DNA of 64,000 nucleotides, taken from positions 315,001 through 379,000 of the forward strand of contig OX387609.1 of assembly GCA_947568835.1 (NCBI GenBank). Direction: 5' to 3'. A model generated the notes under the pieces. It made no database searches and was not told the DNA's origin. It was given only the letters and a program-made list of their open reading frames with translations. The first letter of the stretch is position 1. Each line of letters opens with the position of its first letter. A program made the translations under genes and the position numbers. Below are positions 32,067-43,900 of the stretch, in pieces. This DNA is from Protonemura montana (taxonomy: Eukaryota; Arthropoda; Insecta; Plecoptera; Nemouridae).

Positions 32067-32454
32067 CTGCGGACTTTACGTTCGCAACAATGAAATCAAA
32101 AAAAAAAACTGTGTTATTGCCTGGCAGTTGATTATTAGACGCTGAAAGATGAAGGTGTCCGTCATTAGGTTCCTGTGACGTGGATTAAACATGGACATAA
32201 GTTAGTGATAGAGAAAAGCAAGTAGAAATAACATCAAACGCAATTAGTACAGTCAGGTACAAAATCAAAAACATAGTCGCGAACAGGTACATTTATAAAC
32301 ATTAACACAAACATTAACACAAACAGGAACATTTAAAGCCACAACATTTGTTACAATCTTACACTTGACAACCACAACAGTTCCTGATTCCAAACTCTCG
32401 TTCCCACCACGATTCCTCCAGTTCAGATCGTGCCAGCTATACAGGCCGGCAGCA
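32067..32454. other. Unassigned sequence
   Basis: Holds a short A run near 32099 and an AACATTAACACA repeat near 32295. No gene recognised; it would be intronic if the minus-strand exon chain is real. Confidence 0.4.
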
Positions 32455-32684
32455 TAAACGCAGTAAAAACGCAGTAAAATCGCATCAAAAACGCAGAATA
32501 AACGCAGAATAAACGCAGAATAAACGCAGAATAAACGCAGAATAAACGCAGAATAAACGCAGAATAAACGCAGTAAAAACGCAGAATAAACGCAGAATAA
32601 ACGCAGAATAAACGCAGAATAAACGCAGAATAAACGCAGAATAAACGCAGAATAAACGCAGAATAAACGCAGTAAAAACGCAAG
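32455..32684. repeat. 11-bp AATAAACGCAG minisatellite, about 20 copies
   Basis: AATAAACGCAG repeats with occasional AGTAAAAACGC variants at both ends and near 32573. The 142-codon minus-strand frames of the FILRLFCVYSA type are products of the array. Confidence 0.95.
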
Positions 32685-32861
32685 ACTTATCACGGTACCG
32701 AAGCGAAATTGTAATGAACGCTGAGGAAAGAGGTCGTAGTATTAGCGCTTCGAGTGGAGTGTGCATCATGCGGTGCCCACATGCCATGCAGAAGATGAAG
32801 ACTCGTCGGCTCGTGGACCCGTTGGCTCGTGGATGACTGCTACCTGTAGATACCTGTTGCC
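32685..32861. other. Unassigned sequence between minisatellite and MITE
   Basis: A GTTGGCTCGTGGA duplication lies near 32815. Open frames exist on the minus strand, but no splice pair is convincing. Confidence 0.35.
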
Positions 32862-33032
32862 TAAAGCCTGAATTACACGGTTCAACTCTTCTTTCAATTC
32901 TTGAATTCAACACTTGAATTCAATAAAGATTGAACGAAAAATTGAAGAAAAAGATTGAATAAAAATTCAAAAAATTTCTTGAAAAAAATTCAAGAATTGA
33001 AAGAAGAGTTGAACCGTGTAATTCAGGCTTAA
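32862..33032. mobile_element. MITE with 43-bp perfect inverted arms and TAA target duplication
   Basis: The element (32865-33029, 165 bp) starts AGCCTGAATTACACGGTTC, and its right end is the exact reverse complement for 43 bp. The centre is A-rich and partly self-complementary. TAA flanks both sides (32862-32864 and 33030-33032), the 3-bp TWA type of duplication known for PIF/Harbinger elements. There is no coding sequence. The perfect arms suggest a young insertion. Confidence 0.88.
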
Positions 33033-33127
33033 CTGGTTGTGTTTGTGTGAGGCCTTGAAGCGCTAACCCAAGACCACTTAGCTGATGTTGAACGCAAACA
33101 TCCCGGCCGGCCGAGGTAACAGATTAC

Positions 33128-33234
33128 GCGCCCGTGTCCCGATTCCGATGACGACGAGAACCGCGGGCGAGTCTCGGCGTCGAAGCCTCGGCGTCGAAGT
33201 CTCGGCGTCGAAGTAGACTCAATCTTGGCGGGGC
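33128..33234 (-). CDS. Weak candidate exon, Arg/Ser-rich
   Basis: Minus-strand acceptor TTCGTTGCAG, then an open frame PAKIESTSTPRLRRRGFDAE, with three copies of a 12-bp TCGACGCCGAGR-type word, to a possible donor GTAATC. Two frames are open and neither phase fits the better candidate exons nearby. Could be a repeat-rich intron. Confidence 0.22.
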
Positions 33235-33370
33235 CTGCAACGAACAGAGATATACTCGAATCAATAACCAGCTTCAGTTTTAATTTCATTGTTGAATTTT
33301 AAATTGATGCAATCGCTCGCAATTACTAGGGTAGTTTATTGTTAGGAACATAATTAACCCACCATAAATT

Positions 33371-33445
33371 GGTGGCTAGTCGGGGTCTCGAACCCGGTCC
33401 GTCCAGTCATGGTTTTGCTCAAACATCCAACTGAGCTAATAGGAC
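33371..33445 (-). repeat. tRNA-like SINE head or tRNA pseudogene
   Basis: On the minus strand: GTCCTATTAGCTCAGTTGG (box A TAGCTCAGTTGG) and, about 45 bases on, CCGGGTTCGAGACCCCG (box B and T-arm). The first and last seven bases cannot form an acceptor stem, so it is not a working tRNA gene. It is a different tRNA-derived head from the 52-bp arrays. Confidence 0.7.
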
Positions 33446-33649
33446 AAGAGCTTTTCGGGTGGATTTTAAAGCGTCGAATACGAATGACGGGTGAATGACC
33501 AAGAGGCCGTGCATGGTCACAGTCACTCTGATTCTATCCACATCCATTCAACCTCGGTGACTCAATGCTTGCGATGGGCAAAGTATTTTTTTATTAAGAA
33601 CACAAATACCCTCTAAAATATAGATGATTCAACGAGGACTGGAATCTCG

Positions 33650-34272
33650 TTCTCCACCTGTCACGAGTATTGCTCTAACCAATTGAACTACTTGGACCCC
33701 GATCTCCACCTGTCGCGGGTGTTGCTCTAACCAATTGAGCTACTTGGACCCCGATCTCCACCTGTCGCGGGTGTTGCTCTGACCAATTGAGCTACTTGGA
33801 CCCCGATCTCCACCTGTCGCGGGTGTTGCTCTAACCAATTGAACTACTTGGACCCCGATCTCCACCTAGGTCGCGGGTGTTGCTCTAACCAATTGAGCTA
33901 CTTGGACCCCGATCTCCACCTGTCGCGGGTGTTGCTCTAACCAATTGAGCTACTTGGACCCCGATCTCCACCTGTCGCGGGTGTTGCTCTAACCAATTGA
34001 GCTACTTGAACCCCGATATCCACCTGTCACGGGTGTTGCTCTAACCAATTGAGCTACTTGGACCCCGATCTCCACCTGTCGCGGGTGTTGCTCTAACCAA
34101 TTGAACTACTTGGACCCCGATCTCTACCTGTCGCGGGTGTTGCTCTAACCAATTGAGCTACTTGGACCCCGATCTCCACCTGTCGCGGGTGTTGCTCTAG
34201 CCAATTGAGCTACTTGGACCCCGATCTCCACCTGTCGCGGGTGTTGCTCTACCCAATTGAGCTACTTGAACA
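33650..34272 (-). repeat. 52-bp array of tRNA-SINE promoter heads, minus orientation, about 12 copies
   Basis: Read on the minus strand each unit is GTCCAAGTAGCTCAATTGGT, TAGAGCAACACCCGCGACAG and GTGGAGATCGGG. The first part holds a perfect box A (TAGCTCAATTGG). Box B is degenerate because the unit ends where the T-arm would begin and restarts at GTCCAAG. One unit near 33868 has a 4-bp insertion. Flanks show no complete SINE tail. Confidence 0.95.
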
Positions 34273-35146
34273 GGAGACTTACTTTGGAGAGGATTTTAGT
34301 GAATTTAATGAGAACGACGAATCTTCAAGGACCAAGATCACCAATTTCTGAAAGGTTTTTAGTGTTTCTAACAATAAAACATATGCAATCGTGAAATGTT
34401 GTTCGGCAATATGAAAGGAGAAAACACAATTTAAATTTTGTCAAATTCAGTGGTCGATTGGGGCAGCCCCAGGAATTGAAATGTGACTAAATCATGACAA
34501 AAAAGCACGCTGGGTCTCGGACTACCTCAACGATACAAACAAGGAGGAGACTGGCAAAGTACTGGAGAGCAAGGCAACAGGTGATGAAGGATGATGGAAT
34601 CTCAATTCATGGAACGAGAGTTCTCAATTGAAAAAAACCTTTCCAAAAATCGCGTCCAAGTCTTGGCTTTTAGGTGCTGTTTCCTTACGATGGTAAAAGA
34701 TACAAGGTCGTGTGTTCAATTGAAATAAGAAATCAAATCTGTTGAAACAGATAGTAAGCCCGGGATGATGCTTAAGGTTTGGCATTACGTGACGAATTGT
34801 TGTTTTTTAAAACCAAGCATCGAAACAAACTGAACGTTTGCACTCTCAAAAACAAGTAACTTGGGGAAAAACTTCACGGCAAGGGAGGGAAGTTCTTTAT
34901 GAAGCAAAAAAATGCTTTTTTCTTATTAGGAACTCTATAGCCGTCTCAAAATTGATGCAAGTTAAATAATATTTTAACTAAATAAAACGCGTCCAACGTC
35001 AAATTGAAGTTACTCGAGTTTGACAGGTTGTGACGTGATATAGCGTCACTGGAATCAGAGTGACTGCGAGTATTCACAGCCTCTTGGTTCTACTCCTTGG
35101 AGATCCGTCATTCTCATCAAATACACTAAAATCATCTCAAAAAGCC
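34273..35146. other. Spacer between the two opposed tRNA-head arrays
   Basis: About 870 bp without a gene. CGTCTCAAAATTGATGC near 34944 is a piece of the tRNA-SINE body. A GGAATCAGAGTGACT stretch near 35050 is the inverse of one near 33528. Confidence 0.5.
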
Positions 35147-35620
35147 AGTGTCCAAGTAGCTCAATTGGTTAGAGCAACACCCGTGACAGGTGGAGATCGG
35201 GGTCCAAGTAGCTCAATTGGTTAGAGCAACACCCGCGACAGGTGGAGATCGGGGTTCAAGTAGCTCAATTGGTTAGAGCAACACCCGCGACAGGTGGAGA
35301 TCGGGGTCCAAGTAGCTCAATTGGTTAGAGCAACACCCGCGACAGGTGGAGATCGGGGTCCAAGTAGCTCAATTGGTTAGAGCAACACCCGCGACAGGTG
35401 GAGATCGGGGTCCAAGTAGCTCAATTGGTTAGAGCAACACCCGCGACAGGTGGAGATCGGGGTCCAAGTAGCTCAATTGGTTAGATCAACACCCGTGACA
35501 GGTGGAGATCGGGGTCCAAGTAGCTCAATTGGTCAGAGCAACACCCGCGACAGGTGGAGATCGGGGTTCAAGTAGCTCAATTGGTTAGAGCAACACCCGC
35601 GACAGGTGGAGATCGGATTG
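35147..35620 (+). repeat. 52-bp array of tRNA-SINE promoter heads, plus orientation, 9 copies
   Basis: Same unit as 33650-34272 in opposite orientation, each copy with box A TAGCTCAATTGG. Variants include GGGGTTCAAG (closer to a real box B) at three junctions. Together the two arrays are complementary over about 470 bp. Confidence 0.95.
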
Positions 35621-35734
35621 AAACGCAGGTAACCAGAAATTAAATAAACTAGGCAACACGCGAGGGTTATAAAACCAATGTTTGTAGCAGGTTTTGTGAA
35701 ATGAAGAGGAATGACAAAGCATTGAAAGACTCAC

Positions 35735-35824
35735 CCAAACAATGAAGCGACGACTCCATCTTGTCTTTCATGGGCGGTCAATGTTCGTCCATGTTGCTGC
35801 TCTTGGGTTGAAGGCGTCCCATGT
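35735..35824 (-). CDS. Candidate internal exon, unrecognised protein
   Basis: Minus-strand acceptor TCTGTTTTTCAG and donor TTTGG/GTGAGT are both strong. Only one frame is open across the 90 nt: HGTPSTQEQQHGRTLTAHER and then QDGVVASLF. It ends two bases into a codon, which fits the one-base start of the first frame of the 31405-32066 exon. Gln/Thr/His-rich composition suggests a linker region. No family recognised. Confidence 0.42.
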
Positions 35825-37302
35825 CTGAAAAACAGACGCCATTATTAGACAATTAAACACATTCTAACCACGACTCCTCGTTGCCTGCAACAAGTGCAAT
35901 TGTACGCCATTCGTTCAGCAAAGCTACAACAGCGTTTTGAAGTTAATTGCAAAAATAATGTCAAAATGAAGTGGATATTGAAATAAACGATAGCAGTAAA
36001 TCTAATAATGATTGTAATAGCGCCTCTGATATTGCATCCCCGTATTTTCTCTGCTGTTAAAGTTGAAGCCAAATAGATTATTTATAATTAAAAATGCTGG
36101 GTTAAATGTCCTCGGGTGGATTCTAATTCATACTAATAACATTAATGTACACGATGTGGCGACCGAGAGTCGAGCTGCGACGATTGAATTATTTAGTTGA
36201 ATTGTAAAAAACGTAAAATGTCAAGTTACCGAAATAATTTGAGAGACATTTCGAGTCAACAGCAAGCAAGTTGATCTTCCACAGAGTTGTCTTGGCCAAG
36301 AGACGAGAAGACAGCACAACGTTCTCGTCGGAGAGTTCAGAAGCGAATGCCCGAGCTCCGCTAAAAACAGCCAGTAAACGGTTGGTGCGTGTTGGCGGGA
36401 AGTGAACTACCTGCTAATTGAACGACGCCACCTGGCTGCATGCAGTGGTACTTAGCCGAACTGCTTGGAAAATATGAACACATTCAAGAGAAAACATATT
36501 CCTCGGCACAAATTTTTCTTGCACTTACGAAACAAATTGATTTACCGTACAATTTCACAAAATAAATATAGTTTGGTAAATATATGTGTACCCTAGCTAC
36601 TTCCCCAGTTGCATGCATAGATGGATAGCTCGCTAGGTACATAAATGATGGCGTTTTAATAGCAGTGTTTTATGCAGTTGATCTTTATAATTACAAGAGC
36701 ATAGCGCTAGATTTTATTAGAATCGTAGTGTTTAATGTCATTGTCAACGGTCTTTAAAATTTACAAAAACTGCGTCAAATCTCCTAAAAATCCGTCAATT
36801 AAAGATAAAAATATGAAAATTAGGAATTCCATTTCTCAAAATACTTTTGGTAGCTCTGAAAAAGGCTCGAAGCCTAAGATAAGTGAATATTTGTTGAGTT
36901 TTCTTGCTCACTTTCCTAATCTAGTGCATTTATTTGATCGTGTAGCATTTTGTTAGTTTGCATAAAACTTTGATACCGACGGCACACATATCTAATTGAG
37001 TGGTGATTAATATACATCGACAAAAAGTCTACCTAAACGAGGCAGTTATTTTCTATAAATAGCTGAACAACGTTTAATGCGTACCCCAACTATTACCTAA
37101 TCACATACCTGTCCTTTGTGTGGTAAAAATTCGCTGAGAAATATGTGACCCTCTCCGCAGAGAGGTATGCCAATATGTCAAATGTGATTGAAAGCGGTCA
37201 AAGTTATTTAAAGCTCAATTCGTCATTTGATCGTGTATCTGCAGTGTACAGGACTTTAGCTCGTCGAAAGATAAAACCAAGAAAGACAAACAAAATGTGA
37301 AA
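35825..37302. other. Unassigned AT-rich sequence
   Basis: No recognisable exon or repeat. Frames at 35845-36072 (minus) and 36735-36956 (plus, Lys/Ser-rich) have no supporting signals. Confidence 0.4.
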
Positions 37303-37929
37303 AGGGTGACCATCATACACATGACCAGTTCTGTTTGGGAGAGAGGTTGGAGAGATGAAAGTTAAGCAACACTGCGCTGGGTCAGGTATTGGATGGGTGA
37401 CCATCATACACATGACCAGTTCTGTTCGGGAGAGAGGTTGGAGAGATGAAAGTTAAGCAACACTGCGCTGGGTCAGGTATTGGATGGGTTACCATCATAC
37501 AAATGACCAGTTCTGTTGGGGAGAGAGGTTGGAGGGATGAAAGTTAAGCAACACTGCGCTGGGTCAGGTATTGGATGGGTTACCATCATACACATGACCA
37601 GTTCTGTTGGGGAGAGAGGTTGGAGAGATGAAAGTTAAGCAACACTGCGCTGGGTCAGGTATTGGATGGGTTACCATCATACACATGACCAGTTCTGTTG
37701 GGGAGAGAGGTTGGAGAGATGAAAGTTAAGCAACACTGCGCTGGGTCAGGTATTGGATGGGTGACCATCATACACATGACCAGTTCTGGTCGGGAGAGAG
37801 GTTGGAGAGATGAAAGTTAAGCAACACTGCGCTGGGTCAGGTATTGGATGGGTGACCATCATACACATGACCAGTTCTGTTCGGGAGAGAGGTTGGAGAG
37901 ATGAAAGTTAAGCAACACTGCGCTGGGTC

Positions 37930-40900
37930 AGGTATTGGATGGGTTACCATCATACACATGACCAGTTCTGTTCGGGAGAGAGGTTGGAGGGATGAAAGTT
38001 AAGCAACACTGCGCTGGGTCAGGTATTGGATGGGTTACCATCATACACATGACCAGTTCTGTTGGGGAGAGAGGTTGGAGAGATGAAAGTTAAGCAACAC
38101 TGCGCTGGGTCAGGTATTGGATGGGTGACCATCATACACATGACCAGTTCTGTTCGGGAGAGAGGTTGGAGAGATGAAAGTTAAGCAACACTGCGCTGGG
38201 TCAGGTATTGGATGGGTGACCATCATACACATGACCAGTTCTGTTCGGGAGAGAGGTTGGAGAGATGAAAGTTAAGCAACACTGCGCTGGGTCAGGTATT
38301 GGATGGGTTACCATCATACACATGACCAGTTCTGTTCGGGAGAGAGGTTGGAGAGATGAAAGTTAAGCAACACTGCGCTGGGTCAGGTATTGGATGGGTG
38401 ACCATCATACACATGACCAGTTCTGTTCGGGAGAGAGGTTGGAGAGATGAAAGTTAAGCAACACTGCGCTGGGTCAGGTATTGGATGGGTTACCATCATA
38501 CACATGACCAGTTCTGTTCGGGAGAGAGGTTGGAGGGATGAAAGTTAAGCAACACTGCGCTGGGTCAGGTATTGGATGGGTGACCATCATACACATGACC
38601 AGTTCTGTTCGGGAGAGAGGTTGGAGGGATGAAAGTTAAGCAACACTGCGCTGGGTCAGGTATTGGATGGGTGACCATCATACACATGACCAGTTCTGTT
38701 CGGGAGAAAGGTTGGAGGGATGGAAGTTAAGCAACACTGCGCTGAGTCAGGTATTGGATGGGTGACCATCATACACATGACCAGTTCTGTTCGAGAGAGA
38801 GGTTGGAGGGATGGAAGTTAAGCAACACTGCGCTGAGTCAGGTATTGGATGGGTGACCATCATACACATGACCAGTTCTGTTCGGGAGAGAGGTTGGAGG
38901 GATGAAAGTTAAGCAACACTGCACTGGGTCAGGTATTGGATGGGTGACCATCATACACATGACCAGTTCTCTTAGGGAGAGAGGTTGGAGGGATGAAAGT
39001 TAAGCAACACTGCGCTGGGTCAGGTATTGGATGGGTGACCATCATACCCATGACCAGTTCTGTTCGGGAGAGAGGTTGGAGGGATGAAAGTTAAGCAACA
39101 CTGCACTAGGTCAGGTATTGGATGGGTGACAATCATACACATGACCAGTTCTGTTGGGAGAGAGGTTGGAGGGATGAAAGTTAAGCAACACTGCGCTGGG
39201 TCAGGTATTGGATGGGTGACCTTCATACACATGACCAGTTCTGTTCGGGAGAGAGGTTGGAGGAATGAAAGTTAAGCAACACTGCACTGGGTCAGGTATT
39301 GGATGGGTGACCATCATATACATGACCAGTTCTGTTCGGGAGAGAGGTTGGAGGGATAAAAGTTAAGCAACACTGCACTGGGTCAGGTATTGGATGGGTG
39401 ACCATCATATACATGACCAGTTCTGTTCGGGAGAGAGGTTGGAGGGATGAAAGTTAAGCAACACTGCGCTGGGTCAGGTATTGGATGGGTTACCATCATA
39501 CACATGACCAGTTCTGTTGGGGAGAGAGGTTGGAGAGATGAAAGTTAAGCAACACTGCGCTGGGTCAGGTATTGGATGGGTTACCATCATACACATGACC
39601 AGTTCTGTTGGGGAGAGAGGTTGGAGGGATGAAAGTTAAGCAACACTGCGCTGGGTCAGGTATTGGATGGGTTACCATCATACACATGACCAGTTCTGTT
39701 GGGGAGAGAGGTTGGAGAGATGAAAGTTAAGCAACACTGCGCTGGGTCAGGTATTGGATGGGTTACCATCATACACATGACCAGTTCTGTTGGGGAGAGA
39801 GGTTGGAGAGATGAAAGTTAAGCAACACTGCGCTGGGTCAGGTATTGGATGGGTGACCATCATACACATGACCAGTTCTGTTCGGGAGAGAGGTTGGAGA
39901 GATGAAAGTTAAGCAACACTGCGCTGGGTCAGGTATTGGATGGGTGACCATCATACACATGACCAGTTCTGTTCGGGAGAGAGGTTGGAGAGATGAAAGT
40001 TAAGCAACACTGCGCTGGGTCAGGTATTGGATGGGTTACCATCATACACATGACCAGTTCTGTTCGGGAGAGAGGTTGGAGGGATGAAAGTTAAGCAACA
40101 CTGCGCTGGGTCAGGTATTGGATGGGTTACCATCATACACATGACCAGTTCTGTTGGGGAGAGAGGTTGGAGAGATGAAAGTTAAGCAACACTGCGCTGG
40201 GTCAGGTATTGGATGGGTGACCATCATACACATGACCAGTTCTGTTCGGGAGAGAGGTTGGAGAGATGAAAGTTAAGCAACACTGCGCTGGGTCAGGTAT
40301 TGGATGGGTGACCATCATACACATGACCAGTTCTGTTCGGGAGAGAGGTTGGAGAGATGAAAGTTAAGCAACACTGCGCTGGGTCAGGTATTGGATGGGT
40401 TACCATCATACACATGACCAGTTCTGTTCGGGAGAGAGGTTGGAGAGATGAAAGTTAAGCAACACTGCGCTGGGTCAGGTATTGGATGGGTGACCATCAT
40501 ACACATGACCAGTTCTGTTCGGGAGAGAGGTTGGAGAGATGAAAGTTAAGCAACACTGCGCTGGGTCAGGTATTGGATGGGTTACCATCATACACATGAC
40601 CAGTTCTGTTCGGGAGAGAGGTTGGAGGGATGAAAGTTAAGCAACACTGCGCTGGGTCAGGTATTGGATGGGTGACCATCATACACATGACCAGTTCTGT
40701 TCGGGAGAGAGGTTGGAGGGATGAAAGTTAAGCAACACTGCGCTGGGTCAGGTATTGGATGGGTGACCATCATACACATGACCAGTTCTGTTCGGGAGAA
40801 AGGTTGGAGGGATGGAAGTTAAGCAACACTGCGCTGAGTCAGGTATTGGATGGGTGACCATCATACACATGACCAGTTCTGTTCGAGAGAGAGGTTGGAG

Positions 40901-43900
40901 GGATGGAAGTTAAGCAACACTGCGCTGAGTCAGGTATTGGATGGGTGACCATCAGACACATGACCAGTTCTGTTCGGGAGAGAGGTTGGAGGGATGAAAG
41001 TTAAGCAACACTGCACTGGGTCAGGTATTGGATGGGTGACCATCATACACATGACCAGTTCTCTTAGGGAGAGAGGTTGGAGGGATGAAAGTTAAGCAAC
41101 ACTGCGCTGGGTCAGGTATTGGATGGGTGACCATCATACCCATGACCAGTTCTGTTCGGGAGAGAGGTTGGAGGGATGAAAGTTAAGCAACACTGCACTA
41201 GGTCAGGTATTGGATGGGTGACCATCATACACATGACCAGTTCTGTTGGGAGAGAGGTTGGAGGGATGAAAGTTAAGCAACACTGCGCTGGGTCAGGTAT
41301 TGGATGGGTGACCATCATACACATGACCAGTTCTGTTCGGGAGAGAGGTTGGAGGGATGAAAGTTAAGCAACACTGCACTGGGTCAGGTATTGGATGGGT
41401 GACCATCATATACATGACCAGTTCTGTTCGGGAGAGAGGTTGGAGGGATAAAAGTTAAGCAACACTGCACTGGGTCAGGTATTGGATGGGTGACCATCAT
41501 ATACATGACCAGTTCTGTTCGGGAGAGAGGTTGGAGGGATGAAAGTTAAGCAACACTGCACTGGGTCAGGTATTGGATGGGTGACCATCATACACATGAC
41601 CAGTACTGTTTGGGAGAGAGGTTGGAGGGATGAAAGTTAAGCAACACTGCACTGGGTCAGGTATTAGATGGGTGACCATCATACACATGACCAGTTCTGT
41701 TTGGGAGAGAGGTTGGAGGGATGAAAGTTAAGCAACACTGCACTGGGTCAGGTATTGGATGGGTGACCATCATACACATGACCACTTCTGTTCGGGAGAG
41801 AGGTTGGAGGGATGAAAGTTAAGCAACACTGCACTGGGTCAGGTATTGGATGGGTGACCATCATACACATGACCAGTTCTGTTTGGGAGAGAGGTTGGAG
41901 GGATGAAAGTTAAGCAACACTGCACTGGGTCAGGTATTGGATGGGTGACCATCATACACATGACCAGTTCTGTTTGGGAGAGAGGTTGGAGGGATGAAAG
42001 TTAAGCAACACTGCACTGGGTTAGGTATTGGATGGGTGACCATCATACACATGACCAGTTCTGTTCGGGAGAGAGGTTGGAGGGATGAAAGTTAAGCAAC
42101 ACTGCACTAGGTCAGGTATTGGATGGGTGACCATCATACACATGCCCAGTTCTGTTCGGGAGAGAGGTTGGAGGGATGAAAGTTAAGCAACACTGAACTG
42201 GGTCTGGTATTGGATGGGTGACCATCATACACATGACCAGTTCTGTTTGGGAGAGAGGTTGGAGGGATGAAAGTTAAGCAACACTGCGCTGGGTCAGGTA
42301 TTGGATGGGTTACCATCATACACATGACCAGTTCTGTTCGGGAGAGAGGTTGGAGGGATGAAAGTTAAGCAACACTGCGCTGGGTCAGGTATTGGATGGG
42401 TTACCATCATACACATGACCAGTTCTGTTGGGGAGAGAGGTTGGAGAGATGAAAGTTAAGCAACACTGCGCTGGGTCAGGTATTGGATGGGTGACCATCA
42501 TACACATGACCAGTTCTGTTCGGGAGAGAGGTTGGAGAGATGAAAGTTAAGCAACACTGCGCTGGGTCAGGTATTGGATGGGTGACCATCATACACATGA
42601 CCAGTTCTGTTCGGGAGAGAGGTTGGAGAGATGAAAGTTAAGCAACACTGCGCTGGGTCAGGTATTGGATGGGTTACCATCATACACATGACCAGTTCTG
42701 TTCGGGAGAGAGGTTGGAGAGATGAAAGTTAAGCAACACTGCGCTGGGTCAGGTATTGGATGGGTGACCATCATACACATGACCAGTTCTGTTCGGGAGA
42801 GAGGTTGGAGAGATGAAAGTTAAGCAACACTGCGCTGGGTCAGGTATTGGATGGGTTACCATCATACACATGACCAGTTCTGTTCGGGAGAGAGGTTGGA
42901 GGGATGAAAGTTAAGCAACACTGCGCTGGGTCAGGTATTGGATGGGTGACCATCATACACATGACCAGTTCTGTTCGGGAGAGAGGTTGGAGGGATGAAA
43001 GTTAAGCAACACTGCGCTGGGTCAGGTATTGGATGGGTGACCATCATACACATGACCAGTTCTGTTCGGGAGAAAGGTTGGAGGGATGGAAGTTAAGCAA
43101 CACTGCGCTGAGTCAGGTATTGGATGGGTGACCATCATACACATGACCAGTTCTGTTCGAGAGAGAGGTTGGAGGGATGGAAGTTAAGCAACACTGCGCT
43201 GAGTCAGGTATTGGATGGGTGACCATCATACACATGACCAGTTCTGTTCGGGAGAGAGGTTGGAGGGATGAAAGTTAAGCAACACTGCACTGGGTCAGGT
43301 ATTGGATGGGTGACCATCATACACATGACCAGTTCTCTTAGGGAGAGAGGTTGGAGGGATGAAAGTTAAGCAACACTGCGCTGGGTCAGGTATTGGATGG
43401 GTGACCATCATACCCATGACCAGTTCTGTTCGGGAGAGAGGTTGGAGGGATGAAAGTTAAGCAACACTGCACTAGGTCAGGTATTGGATGGGTGACAATC
43501 ATACACATGACCAGTTCTGTTGGGAGAGAGGTTGGAGGGATGAAAGTTAAGCAACACTGCGCTGGGTCAGGTATTGGATGGGTGACCTTCATACACATGA
43601 CCAGTTCTGTTCGGGAGAGAGGTTGGAGGGATGAAAGTTAAGCAACACTGCACTGGGTCAGGTATTGGATGGGTGACCATCATATACATGACCAGTTCTG
43701 TTCGGGAGAGAGGTTGGAGGGATAAAAGTTAAGCAACACTGCACTGGGTCAGGTATTGGATGGGTGACCATCATATACATGACCAGTTCTGTTCGGGAGA
43801 GAGGTTGGAGGGATGAAAGTTAAGCAACACTGCGCTGGGTCAGGTATTGGATGGGTTACCATCATACACATGACCAGTTCTGTTGGGGAGAGAGGTTGGA

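Noticed and set aside
32265-32913. 142-residue FILRLFCVYSA-type frames that look like membrane proteins
   Set aside because: An 11-bp repeat is read in rotating frames; hydrophobicity comes from the repeat, not from selection.
33371-33445. A functional tRNA gene
   Set aside because: Box A and box B are present, but the acceptor stem ends are not complementary, as in SINE heads.
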